Assembly: GCF_963677125.1 (NCBI RefSeq)
Contig: NZ_OY781882.1
Coordinates: forward strand, 814,501 to 878,500
Direction of reading: 5' to 3'
DNA length: 64,000 nt
Source of the DNA: an uncultured Desulfobacter sp.
GTDB taxonomy: Bacteria > Desulfobacterota > Desulfobacteria > Desulfobacterales > Desulfobacteraceae
Made by a program: the position numbers and the translations under genes. The notes under the pieces are model-generated. The model had not been told where the DNA came from and did no database searches. It worked only from the letters and a program-made list of their open reading frames with translations. Below are positions 53,146 to 61,604 of this stretch, one piece after another (positions within the stretch are counted from its first letter, which is position 1; each line of letters starts with the position of its first letter).

Positions 53146-54495
53146 TCAGGGAACGATTTGGCCGACAAGGCAATCGGCATCGCCGGATTGATCATATTTA
53201 AGATTAACAATTTTCCCTTTAAGGTTGTCCTGGATTCCTTGGGTATCACCTTCATCCTTTATGAAAACAGTCAGGTAGTTGGTGGTGATCGCCTTGAGCA
53301 TACCTGTGTGCCGGTCCCTTTGATTCTGGACCAATCCTTGAAGAACCCGGCCCCGGTTTAACTCGATAAATGCCGAACGTTTCTGTTCGCCTAACTCGCG
53401 CATCAGTGCCGCCCTTTTTTTTGCCTTATCCGACGGCACTTTGGGGGTGAAATGCCATGCAGGGGTTCCTTGTCTTGGTGAGAAGGGAAATACATGAAGG
53501 TAAGATACGGGCAGGTCTGCTACAAGTTGGTATGTATTTTCAAACGCCTTATCGGTTTCACCAGGAAAGCCCATAATCACATCAAGGCCAATACCGGCAT
53601 GGGGAAGGATTTCATGTATCCTGTGAATGACTTTTGAAAACTGTTCAACTGAATAGGGCCGCTTCATACGGGCCAGCACGTCATTATCCCCTGCCTGGAG
53701 CGGGATATGAAAATGATCGCACAAAATATGACCGGGGCCTGCCATATGAATGAGATCATCTGTTATTTCATTGGGTTCAATGGAGGATATCCTGATTTGA
53801 TCCACCGGACGTGTTTCATCCATTTTTTTTACAAGCTGGGTTAAAGAGGTTTCAGGCGTTAAGTCAAGACCATACAACCCGGTGTGAATGCCGGTGAGAA
53901 TCACCTCTTTGAATCCTATCCTGTTCAGGCTTGACACATGGGTCATGACCTGGTCAAAAGGCATGGATACGGATGCGCCCCTGGCATAGGGGATAATGCA
54001 ATAGGTGCAGAACTGATTGCATCCGTCCTGGATCTTTAAATAGGCCCGGGTCATTTTACCGAATACGGGCTGGTCGGATTCAACAAATTTTAAAAAGCAT
54101 GCTGATTTGCCGTATTCAGGCTTTCTGAATTTAAATAAATCTTTGTCAGCTGCTTTTCGGGCAAGATATTCGGGAATCAGAGGTTTATCTTGGTGGCAGA
54201 CGATAAGATCTACCCCGGAAATTTTCCTAAACTGTTCCGGGTCTGTCTGTGCATGGCATCCGGTGACAATCACTGTTGCATCGGGGTGTTCACGGATCAG
54301 CTTTCTTGTTTCCTGACGGGACTGCATGCCGGCCCTGGAAGTCACGGCACAGGTGTTGATAATACAAATATCAGCGGACTGAGCCTTACCTGCCCTTGAA
54401 AATCCATGGGCCTCAAGCCGGGCTGCAATGGCGTCCGATTCATATTGATTGACTTTACAGCCAAGGCTTTCGATATAAAATGTTTGTTTTCTCAT
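53146..54495 (-). CDS. mtaB: tRNA t6A37 methylthiotransferase
   Basis: 449 residues. The N-terminal UPF0004 domain has the cluster cysteines in ESLGCKVNQYES, INTCAVT and VTGCHAQ. The radical-SAM domain has C-x3-C-x2-C in DGCNQFCTYCIIPYARG. A TRAM-like tail follows. It adds a methylthio group to t6A at position 37 of tRNAs reading ANN codons. Its ATG overlaps the mnmA stop (ATGA). Confidence 0.93.
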   Translation of the reverse strand: MRKQTFYIESLGCKVNQYESDAIAARLEAHGFSRAGKAQSADICIINTCAVTSRAGMQSRQETRKLIREHPDATVIVTGCHAQTDPEQFRKISGVDLIVCHQDKPLIPEYLARKAADKDLFKFRKPEYGKSACFLKFVESDQPVFGKMTRAYLKIQDGCNQFCTYCIIPYARGASVSMPFDQVMTHVSSLNRIGFKEVILTGIHTGLYGLDLTPETSLTQLVKKMDETRPVDQIRISSIEPNEITDDLIHMAGPGHILCDHFHIPLQAGDNDVLARMKRPYSVEQFSKVIHRIHEILPHAGIGLDVIMGFPGETDKAFENTYQLVADLPVSYLHVFPFSPRQGTPAWHFTPKVPSDKAKKRAALMRELGEQKRSAFIELNRGRVLQGLVQNQRDRHTGMLKAITTNYLTVFIKDEGDTQGIQDNLKGKIVNLKYDQSGDADCLVGQIVP

Positions 54496-55550
54496 TGGGT
54501 TGCTGAAATCAAGCCTGCACCTAACACGCGGTTTTCCTGATAGAATACTGCGGCCTGGCCAGGTGTTATCGCATTTTGGGGTGTTTCAAATGTAACGATG
54601 CCACTTGTGTTGTCATCCCAGTCAAGACCGGCAGGGGCTGCCTTGTGCGCAGACCGGATTTGAACCTTTATATGCTTTAAGTTTTCCTTTTCAGGATAAT
54701 TCCAGACGATCTGTTCAACCGCCATCCGTTTTTGGGCAAGATCTGATTTAAAACAGACATGAAGGGTGTTGGTGTTTATATCAATTTTTTTTACATAATA
54801 AGGTGCCGGGCCCGGAATGTTGATCCCCTTGCGCTGGCCGACTGTGAATTTGTGAACTCCTTGATGGGATCCAACGGTTTTTCCCTGGCTGTCGACCACC
54901 GGCCCGGGCTTTGGAAAAATTTTTGTTTTAGCGTTAATGAACGCCCAATGGTTTTTATCCGGCAAAAAGCAGATATCCTGGCTCTCATTGGGCACAACCG
55001 GTACAAGGTTGTGTTGCCCGGCCAATTGTCTGACCTGGTGTTTGGTGAAATCGGCCAGGGGAAACACCAGTTTCTCTAAAATTTGGGGCGGGAGCATAGA
55101 TAGAAAATAGGACTGATCTTTTGTAACGTCCAACCCCCGTTCAAGCCATGCCCGGCTAATCTCTTCTCTGGTGCTGGTGTATTTGTTGACCACCGTTGCA
55201 TAATGGCCGGTTGCCATCAGATCCGCTCCCAGCGTTTGTGCATGCTCAAACAACTTCTTAAATTTTATCTGCAGATTGCAGACAAGACATGGATTCGGCG
55301 TTTTGCCGGCCATGTAGGTTGATATAAAATAATCAACAACCCTGGTCTCAAATTCCCGGGATAAATCTATGGTGTGTACGGGAAATCCAAAAATTGAGGC
55401 CAGGGCAGAGACATCCGGCAAGCTTGTTTCATAGCCCGTGGTAAAATGAATGCCGAAAACTTTTTTAAACCGCTGTTTGATAAGAAACCCTGCCACCAGG
55501 GAATCTATTCCGCCACTCAATGCCACGGCTACAACCGGAGAGTCAAGCAT
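54492..55550 (-). CDS. mnmA: tRNA 2-thiouridylase MnmA, three-cysteine (likely Fe-S) form
   Basis: 352 residues. The PP-loop motif is ALSGGIDSLVAG. The active-site cysteines are Cys88 and Cys91 in NPCLVCNLQIKF and Cys194 in ESQDICFLPD. E. coli MnmA has a single Cys in the first motif, so the extra Cys gives a C-x2-C + C set known in [4Fe-4S]-binding thiolases. FTVGQRKGINIPG and the ALTPGQAAVFY-like end are conserved. It thiolates U34 of Lys/Glu/Gln tRNAs. It is coupled to both neighbours by overlapping start and stop codons. Confidence 0.92.
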   Translation of the reverse strand: MLDSPVVAVALSGGIDSLVAGFLIKQRFKKVFGIHFTTGYETSLPDVSALASIFGFPVHTIDLSREFETRVVDYFISTYMAGKTPNPCLVCNLQIKFKKLFEHAQTLGADLMATGHYATVVNKYTSTREEISRAWLERGLDVTKDQSYFLSMLPPQILEKLVFPLADFTKHQVRQLAGQHNLVPVVPNESQDICFLPDKNHWAFINAKTKIFPKPGPVVDSQGKTVGSHQGVHKFTVGQRKGINIPGPAPYYVKKIDINTNTLHVCFKSDLAQKRMAVEQIVWNYPEKENLKHIKVQIRSAHKAAPAGLDWDDNTSGIVTFETPQNAITPGQAAVFYQENRVLGAGLISATQ

Positions 55551-55981
55551 CAGGCAGTTTCTTTTATATCATCACTGAACAGACCCATGGCCCGGATGGG
55601 GCAGGTTAGAAGACAGCGTTCACAAAGACTGCATTTCTCCCGGTCAAAAACCACTTCCATTTCAGGGCGTTTGATATACAGGGCCCCTGTGGGACAGACT
55701 GCGGTACATGCGCCGCAATGGGTGCACCTTTCTTCATCTTTGAAAATTTTGTGTTCAGGTGAGGAAACTTGAATCCCTTGTTCTTTTAAATACGTGACAC
55801 CCTTGTCAAATGCGGCTTTTCCGGCACCAGAGATCTCAAGCACCATATGACCTTCCTTTTTTGAAGATATTCGTGCCTTTAAGATATTAAACATCAGGTC
55901 ATATTTTTTAACCAGCTGGCAGACAATGGGTCTCTGGGCCGATCTGGGTGGAAAATCTAAAATTATAATTTTTGAATACAA
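55550..55981 (-). CDS. NIL-domain plus 2[4Fe-4S] ferredoxin
   Basis: 143 residues. Residues 1-75 are a NIL (ligand-binding, ACT-like) domain. The C-terminal half has two four-cysteine motifs, CTHCGACTAVCP and CSLCERCLLTCP. Such NIL-ferredoxins occur with sulfur-transfer or methionine-related genes in anaerobes. The stop overlaps the start of mnmA (TGATG), so it is the first gene of the tRNA-thiolation operon and may supply electrons or sulfur to MnmA or MtaB. Confidence 0.9.
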   Translation of the reverse strand: MYSKIIILDFPPRSAQRPIVCQLVKKYDLMFNILKARISSKKEGHMVLEISGAGKAAFDKGVTYLKEQGIQVSSPEHKIFKDEERCTHCGACTAVCPTGALYIKRPEMEVVFDREKCSLCERCLLTCPIRAMGLFSDDIKETA

Positions 55982-56046
55982 CTGCTTAACCTCCGTTGAT
56001 TATGTTAGGTCGAAACCAAATCCAGTATCATATACCATTCATTGTG

Positions 56047-56134
56047 GTTTATATGAAAGGTAAAATAAGTTGTTTTCATGTTTTGTATGGATTGAATTCC
56101 GTGGTGTCATCCAGATCACCCCATGGCTATTATA
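56047..56134 (+). repeat. Two-hairpin intergenic repeat, copy F (divergent)
   Basis: GTTTATATGAAAGGTAAAAT, AAGTTGTTTTCATGTTTTGT, then GTGGTGTCATCCAGATCAC and CCCATGGCTATTATA. The frame of motifs is kept, but the second stem has changed (GGTGTCATCCAGATCACC). It lies between divergent genes. Confidence 0.65.
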
Positions 56135-56285
56135 TTAAATTTTACAGGGAGACTAAATCGCTTGAATTCGTAATTCTGTGAAAAATTTCTTGTCAAACAG
56201 TAATAGTTTTAGATAAGAATAGAAAAAAAAAATTATCTATTTTCGTTGAATCCAAAATAAAGCAGGTCCTTTTTCCAGGAGGAGC

Positions 56286-57989
56286 ATGTCTCAAAAGGAA
56301 CCATATAACAGTTTAGAACAACGGATTAAAGAGCTTGAGGATGAAAATGCCGCCCTGAAGCAGGACATCGCCACACTTAAAAAATCCCAGACCATTGACA
56401 CATGTTTTGGGTCTACTCCTGCCGGCTTTGAGGCTGCAATCAATCAAAAACTTGAGAAAGAGAGAAAATTACTGTTCACCGCTGTCGAGCAAATTTCTGA
56501 AATGGTCTATATTACGAACTCCGAAGGGATTATTCAGTATATCAATCCTGCATTTGAGCGCGTGACCGGATTTTCCAGAAAAGAGTGCATCGGCAAGGAC
56601 ATCAATATGTTAAGAAGCGGTAAATATGACAGCCAGTTTAATATCAACCTGCGGGCCATCATCAGTTCCGGCCGGGAGTGGAGCGGTCATGCCGAGTTTA
56701 AGAAGAAAGATAACTCTTTTTACATCGTGGCTCTTACCATATCTTCAGTCAGGGATAAAAACGGCACGATTACCAACTATGTTGGTGTGCAGCAAAATGC
56801 GTCCAAAGAGATAAAGATCAATGAAAAGATGGCCCAGGCCCAGAAACTCGAATCCCTGGGTACCATAGCCGGTGGTGTCGCCCATGATCTTAATAATATG
56901 CTGTTTCCCATCCTTGGAAATGCAGAAATTTTGATTCTTAGAAGTGCCGCCTTTGACAATGCAACAAAAGAAAGTCTGACACAGCTTTATGAAAGTGCCT
57001 TGCAGGCAAAAGAGCTTGTCCAGCAGATTTTGAATTTTTCCCGTCAAAAGAAAGTAAAAAGAGAGCCGCTTCAGATACAAAACAGCATAGAGACAGTGCT
57101 CAAGCTGATGGATTCTGGTATTCCACGCAATATTTCAATAGAAAAAGAGGTGGATCCAAACTGTCCCTCTGTTATTGCCGATCCCACCCAAATTCATCAG
57201 ATTATAATGAATTTGGTCAGTAATGGCGTGCATGCCATGGGGAAAGCAGGTGGTGTGATCAAGATGGCTTTAGCGCCTGTAAATGTTTCCCAATCCGAAG
57301 GCAACGGCAGGGTTAAGCCGGGAGATTATATTTGCCTAAGTGTTTCAGATACGGGCAGGGGGATGTCAACGGAGGTGATGAACCATATTTTTGAACCGTT
57401 TTATACAACCAAAAGCAATGAGGATGGTACCGGCATGGGACTGTCTGTTGTATATGGTATTGTAAAAGATATGGGTGGCGGTATAAAGGTTCACAGCCGG
57501 CAGGGCAAAGGAAGTGAGTTTAGGTTATATTTTCCAAAATTTTCGAAGAAAAAGGTTAACTTACAGGTTCCAACGCCTGCGCTAAAAGAGAGCGCCGGTA
57601 TGAAATATCAAATCGATGTCCTTTTTGTGGATGACGAAGATCTCATTCTGAAAGTTGCAAAATCTATGCTGGACCGCTTAGGCTGTCGCACGACAATCAT
57701 GACGGACCCCTTGGTTGCCCTGGCCCGTTTCAAGAAAGATCCTTTGAAGTATGATCTTGTGATTACGGATCTGTATATGCCGCATATGAATGGCGATTGT
57801 CTGGCTGAAAATATAAGAGAGCTTCGCCCGGAGATCCCTATTTTTCTTTGTACAGGATTCAGCCAGGATATTACTTTGGATATGATGGCGCAAACAGGTT
57901 TCAAGGCCGTTCTGGCCAAACCGCTTTCCATCAAAGAGTTTGCAGATAAAATTGGAAAATTTTTTAAACCCAAGACATTATCATCTTAA
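56286..57989 (+). CDS. PAS hybrid sensor histidine kinase with receiver domain
   Basis: 567 residues, no membrane helix, so cytoplasmic. An N-terminal coiled coil (8-35) precedes a PAS domain (about 62-175, YITNSEGIIQYINPAF) with PAC-like end. HisKA has His200 in GGVAHDLNN. HATPase has N, G1 (VSDTGRGMS) and G2 (GTGMGLSVVYGIV) boxes. The receiver domain at the end has phospho-Asp495 in ITDLYMPHMNG and the conserved Lys in LAKPL. A strong AGGAGG precedes the ATG. The signal and partner regulator are unknown. Confidence 0.94.
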   Translation: MSQKEPYNSLEQRIKELEDENAALKQDIATLKKSQTIDTCFGSTPAGFEAAINQKLEKERKLLFTAVEQISEMVYITNSEGIIQYINPAFERVTGFSRKECIGKDINMLRSGKYDSQFNINLRAIISSGREWSGHAEFKKKDNSFYIVALTISSVRDKNGTITNYVGVQQNASKEIKINEKMAQAQKLESLGTIAGGVAHDLNNMLFPILGNAEILILRSAAFDNATKESLTQLYESALQAKELVQQILNFSRQKKVKREPLQIQNSIETVLKLMDSGIPRNISIEKEVDPNCPSVIADPTQIHQIIMNLVSNGVHAMGKAGGVIKMALAPVNVSQSEGNGRVKPGDYICLSVSDTGRGMSTEVMNHIFEPFYTTKSNEDGTGMGLSVVYGIVKDMGGGIKVHSRQGKGSEFRLYFPKFSKKKVNLQVPTPALKESAGMKYQIDVLFVDDEDLILKVAKSMLDRLGCRTTIMTDPLVALARFKKDPLKYDLVITDLYMPHMNGDCLAENIRELRPEIPIFLCTGFSQDITLDMMAQTGFKAVLAKPLSIKEFADKIGKFFKPKTLSS

Positions 57990-58008
57990 CAAACGCTGCT
58001 TAAATCCA

Positions 58009-58374
58009 ATGACCGGTCCCAATATAGATAAAATAAGAGCCCTTGAAAAGAAAATGAATTCTCTGGGCATTTACAAAAAAGATATCCTGGAAAAGTTTAT
58101 AAAATCATCCGGCCGTGGTGGTCAAAAGGTGAATAAGTCCTCTTCTGCCGTATTTTTAACCCATCTTCCCACCCAAGTGACTGTAAAAGTGGGGAAATAT
58201 AGATCTCAGCATCTGAACCGGTTCATGGCCCTGAGATCCCTGGTGGAAAAGATTGAACAGCGCAAATCCGGGATACCTGATGCCACAGCGCAAAAATTAG
58301 CCCGGTTAAAAAAACAGAAGCAACGGCGAAGAAAAAAGGCGCTTAGCAAAGTGCAGGATCGTAATGCGACGTGA
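58009..58374 (+). CDS. GGQ-domain peptide-chain-release-factor-like protein
   Basis: 121 residues from ATG 58009. The RF-1 domain has the GGQ motif in SSGRGGQKVNKSSSAVFLTH and a basic C-terminal tail (KKQKQRRRKKALSKVQ), as in ArfB/YaeJ-type and other codon-independent peptidyl-tRNA hydrolases that enter the ribosome with their basic tail. It lacks stop-codon recognition domains. It follows the kinase gene after 19 bp. Confidence 0.88.
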   Translation: MTGPNIDKIRALEKKMNSLGIYKKDILEKFIKSSGRGGQKVNKSSSAVFLTHLPTQVTVKVGKYRSQHLNRFMALRSLVEKIEQRKSGIPDATAQKLARLKKQKQRRRKKALSKVQDRNAT

Positions 58375-58381
58375 TTTAATT

Positions 58382-58810
58382 TTATAATAGACCCAGCTGA
58401 CAGGACTTTATCCGAATTTCAAGCCGTTCGCAGGCAGAACCCATATTTATTCTGGAAATTTTAAATTCTTTCGCAAGCTCCCAGCAGACTTTGCAGTCAA
58501 TTATTCCGTCATGCTGGGCATCTAATATCCTGTTCTTTAATTCTGGTGTAATGTCTGTATCGGAATTGAACCTTTTTTGGCCCTTGCCGTGTCCAAAAAG
58601 ACCGAGTTGGCATTGTGCGATCCGCAGTTCAAGTAAATCGGCCTGTATCCGGATCTGCTTTGGTGAACAATTTTGTGCCTTTGCAAGGCGATGGGCACTT
58701 GCACATGTAAGTCTGCCGTTTTTGCCGGCTTGTAAAATGGTCTGGGCAAGCGCTTGATCCAATTGCCCACCTGCTTTTTTTGCATGCCGGCCGTTGTCCT
58801 GGTGTCCCAT
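58382..58810 (-). CDS. Tandem-duplicated small helical domain protein, function unknown
   Basis: 142 residues made of two copies of a motif of about 48 residues. Copy 1 (about 24-72): ILQAGKNGRLTC, HRLAKAQNCS, LLELRIAQCQLGLF. Copy 2 (about 92-142): ILDAQHDGIIDC, WELAKEFKIS, RLEIRIKSCQLGLL. Each has a Cys near the start and CQLGL at the end, and the helix pattern looks like a winged-helix fragment. No named family is recognised with confidence. Convergent with the GGQ gene, with 7 bp between; repeat copy E lies just upstream. Confidence 0.7.
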   Translation of the reverse strand: MGHQDNGRHAKKAGGQLDQALAQTILQAGKNGRLTCASAHRLAKAQNCSPKQIRIQADLLELRIAQCQLGLFGHGKGQKRFNSDTDITPELKNRILDAQHDGIIDCKVCWELAKEFKISRINMGSACERLEIRIKSCQLGLL

Positions 58811-58850
58811 AATATTTAATTGACTCTTGTTTCAGGTTTTTGTATGGGTG

Positions 58851-58950
58851 TTTTATACGAAAGTACCAACAAGTTGTTGAGTTTCTTTCGTGTTTTTGTT
58901 GTGGGCCGGGCCTGGGCGCTGATAGACCAAGTCGGTCCATGGCTGTTATA
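58851..58950 (+). repeat. Two-hairpin intergenic repeat, copy E
   Basis: TTTTATACGAAAGTACCAAC, AAGTTGTTGAGTTTCTTTCG, TTGTTGTGGGCCGGGCCTGG, GATAGACCAAGTCGGTCCAT, GGCTGTTATA. Almost the same as copy D1. It lies between divergent genes. Confidence 0.9.
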
Positions 58951-58984
58951 ACGTAAAACACAGACAGTATAAAGGCCTTATTTT

Positions 58985-59875
58985 ATGAAAGACATGCTTG
59001 AATCATGCAAATTTCAGATGATATACATCGCCTCATGCGGTGAGGGGGTTAATGCGTTTCATCTCGTGGAATCCACCCTTGTACAATTTCCTGATTCGGA
59101 TATTACAGTTGTAAAAGTCCCCAGAATACGTACGGAAAGCCAGGTTGACGATCTTATTGATAAGGTTAAGGATATCGAAAGTATTATTGTTCATACCATT
59201 GTTGATTCAAATCTGCGTAGGTACCTTACGCGAAAGGGTATGGAAAACCAAATTGTTACCATTGATCTGATGGGGCCTATTATTTCAAAAATAGAAACGT
59301 TTCTTGACCGAAAGCCTTTGGAAACCCCGGGACTTTACAGGGAGATTCATTTGGTAAATTTAGAACAGGTGTCTGCCATTGATTTTGCTTTGGCCCACGA
59401 TGACGGTTTGAATCCGGAAACCATCGGTGAAGCTGAGATTGTATTGATCGGGTTGTCCAGGGCGGGTAAAACGCCTTTATCTATGTATATGAGCGTTTTG
59501 GGATGGAAAGTGGCCAATATTCCCTTTGTTCCCGGTGTACCCATGCCGCAGACCTTGGAACTTGTGGACCGGCGCCGGGTGTTCGCACTGAACATCAACC
59601 AGGAACAGCTTCAGGCGCACAGGAGAATGCGTCAGGAAACCTTGGGGGCAAAAGATATCTACGCCTATTCCGGAAAGGATGAGATTGAAAAAGAGATTGA
59701 ACATGCCCAGAGATATTTTATTACCAAAGGCTATTCTATGGTCAATGTGAGCAACAAACCCATAGAGACCAGTGCCGAGGAGATTATTGAAATGATTACG
59801 CGCAGGTTCAAGGCCAATGCCCATATAAGGGACTTTATCCAGGATCAGAGCACCCCCCAGAGCGATCTTAATTAG
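58985..59875 (+). CDS. ppsR: Pyruvate, phosphate dikinase / PEP synthase regulatory protein (DUF299)
   Basis: 296 residues. The family P-loop is in VLIGLSRAGKTPLSMYM; VPRIRTESQVDDLI and ANIPFVPGVPMPQTL are also conserved. PpsR proteins are bifunctional: ADP-dependent kinase and Pi-dependent pyrophosphorylase acting on a Thr of PPDK or PEP synthase. Cytoplasmic. It heads a run of co-directional genes for membrane and exported proteins. Confidence 0.93.
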   Translation: MKDMLESCKFQMIYIASCGEGVNAFHLVESTLVQFPDSDITVVKVPRIRTESQVDDLIDKVKDIESIIVHTIVDSNLRRYLTRKGMENQIVTIDLMGPIISKIETFLDRKPLETPGLYREIHLVNLEQVSAIDFALAHDDGLNPETIGEAEIVLIGLSRAGKTPLSMYMSVLGWKVANIPFVPGVPMPQTLELVDRRRVFALNINQEQLQAHRRMRQETLGAKDIYAYSGKDEIEKEIEHAQRYFITKGYSMVNVSNKPIETSAEEIIEMITRRFKANAHIRDFIQDQSTPQSDLN

Positions 59876-59892
59876 GGTTTATCTTTGAGATA

Positions 59893-60255
59893 ATGCCGAA
59901 AGAGATTAAACAATCAGACAGACGAAAATCCACTGACTTTTTCAGGCTTTTTTTCATCTGGATGAATATCGCTGCCTGTGCAGGATTAATTGCTGCCATT
60001 TTGATTTTTCACAGGGCCCGACCTGAATTTGAAACTTTTTTTGACCGTTTTTATGATCTGCAATTAAGGCGTTACTGGGATCAGGACTATGTCCGTTTTC
60101 TTGTTCATGTGCTGGGCGCCGGGACCCTGATCAATGCTGCAGGGCTTTTGATTGCCCGGTACCGGGGCCGACGCAGTACGGATCACCGAAAACTTATACT
60201 GTTGTTGACTATTCTTTACAGTCTACTTTTTGTTTTGTCCAAAACACTGCTATAA
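59893..60255 (+). CDS. Small three-helix membrane protein
   Basis: 120 residues. Hydrophobic helices at about 17-40, 66-87 and 99-118, with a charged loop RARPEFETFFDRFYDLQLRR between the first two. It follows the ppsR gene by 17 bp and is probably co-transcribed with it. No family recognised. Confidence 0.7.
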   Translation: MPKEIKQSDRRKSTDFFRLFFIWMNIAACAGLIAAILIFHRARPEFETFFDRFYDLQLRRYWDQDYVRFLVHVLGAGTLINAAGLLIARYRGRRSTDHRKLILLLTILYSLLFVLSKTLL

Positions 60256-60358
60256 TGACCAATGGCTTAAATATTCATGCACAGGTGCCATCAAGGATTT
60301 TGGGGGTCATGCCGATACTCTTATTATCTGAACCCCAAGAATTTTAGGAAAGATGACT

Positions 60359-61180
60359 ATGGCACGATTGTGTATCTTGATGTTTGTTCTGATTACGGCA
60401 GCAATGCCCTGCTTGGCCAGGGATTTCATGGTGGAATTTGTAGAAGAAAATTACATGGAGAATCAGGAGGAGTATGCCAAATCCCCTATGATTTACCATT
60501 CTTTTCAGGTGCGTTCCCATGCGGGCCTAAAAATGCTGGTGCTCACCGGGGAACATCCTGAATATCGCCGATGGCTGCGACAGTACGTTGCCCAGGATAA
60601 AGGGTTTATCGTCAAGGTTCCTGATGATGAGAACGATTTGTTTATTCGTTCAAAGGTCTATAAAACCGATGTGACCAATGTCCATCCCTTTAACCCGACC
60701 GTGTGGTCAATGAAAGACAGTCGCATTTTTGACACTAAAGATGTGTCGGATACCCAGGCCCGGATTGTAGCAGGCCCGGGACACATCCTTGTGTTGGATC
60801 GAAACAACAAACGCAGCGAACTTATCGAGACAGTGGTCAAGCGTATGGGGTATGTCAGCATGATCTCCGGCGATCCTGACGTGGCTTTGGGCGTATTCAA
60901 AAATCAGCCTGAACAATTTAAAATGGTCATTGTGAATTACGATATGCCTGGAATGGGCGCTGAAGGATTTGTCGATAAACTGCTCAAGATTGATCATAGA
61001 ATTCCTATACTTGTGGAAACCGGTTATAATAACGAAAAGCGTATGCAACGATATCTGTCAAAATATTCAGGGGCAGGAACGGTTACGGTTACACCTGTGG
61101 CATTAAATCGGCTTCAGCAGAGTATAAAAAACTTGATCAATCCAGAAAATGGAACTGAGGCAAAGCCTGTAAATGGATAA
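60359..61180 (+). CDS. Exported protein with degenerate receiver-like domain
   Basis: 273 residues from ATG 60359, which has AGGA nine bases upstream; another ATG two codons earlier is possible. A signal peptide (ends near MPCLARDF) is followed by an unrecognised domain (about 20-140). The C-terminal 120 residues follow the receiver fold: ILVLDRNNKRSELIETVV, VIVNYDMPGMGAEGF, IPILVETGYNNEKR, VTVTPVALNRL. The phospho-acceptor position is Asn (NYDMPGM instead of D-x-x-MPG), the acidic pair is weak (LDRN) and the conserved Lys-Pro is Thr-Pro. It therefore should not be phosphorylated, in line with its export. Confidence 0.65.
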   Translation: MARLCILMFVLITAAMPCLARDFMVEFVEENYMENQEEYAKSPMIYHSFQVRSHAGLKMLVLTGEHPEYRRWLRQYVAQDKGFIVKVPDDENDLFIRSKVYKTDVTNVHPFNPTVWSMKDSRIFDTKDVSDTQARIVAGPGHILVLDRNNKRSELIETVVKRMGYVSMISGDPDVALGVFKNQPEQFKMVIVNYDMPGMGAEGFVDKLLKIDHRIPILVETGYNNEKRMQRYLSKYSGAGTVTVTPVALNRLQQSIKNLINPENGTEAKPVNG

Positions 61181-61604
61181 GATAACAAAAATATGCAGTG
61201 TTATAGTTATACTTTTTCTAACGGTTTGTGGGACCGGTCGTGGCCAGGATCAGGAGTTTTACGAACTCAAAGCCGGATTTAAAAATTTTATTCAATGTGA
61301 GCTCACAAGAACAGATGCTGAGGATCATTTTAAGGGCAAACCGTTTTCCGTGGCCATGGTAAACCTTTTCAATGTTACCACAGAATTGGATATCACCATC
61401 CTTACCGGGGCTGTAAAGTGCGATGTTCAAGGGCAGTACCGAGTTTTGTATGTTGCCATGGGGTTAAAAGAGTTGAAAGGGAAAAAGGTGGTTTCCTATT
61501 TCACTATCAGACATAAAGATTTTCGTATTCTTGCCACGGAACTGATTCGATATCCGTATAAAGAGCGGTGCCCCTGGTCCCAGTACTGGATCAGCCCGGA
61601 ATAA
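61173..61604 (+). CDS. Exported protein of unknown function
   Basis: 143 residues. The start overlaps the end of the previous gene by 8 bp, so the two are coupled. An N-terminal signal peptide (about 7-24, VIVILFLTVCGTGRG) is followed by a beta-rich domain (FKNFIQCELTRTDAEDHF, TTELDITILTGAVKCDV). No family recognised. Its 3' end overlaps the convergent metal-permease gene by 14 bp. Confidence 0.7.
   Translation: MDKITKICSVIVILFLTVCGTGRGQDQEFYELKAGFKNFIQCELTRTDAEDHFKGKPFSVAMVNLFNVTTELDITILTGAVKCDVQGQYRVLYVAMGLKELKGKKVVSYFTIRHKDFRILATELIRYPYKERCPWSQYWISPE

Noticed and set aside
15523..58950. CRISPR array from the recurring ~100-bp repeats
   Set aside because: Copies are dispersed, in both orientations, diverged and without regular spacers.
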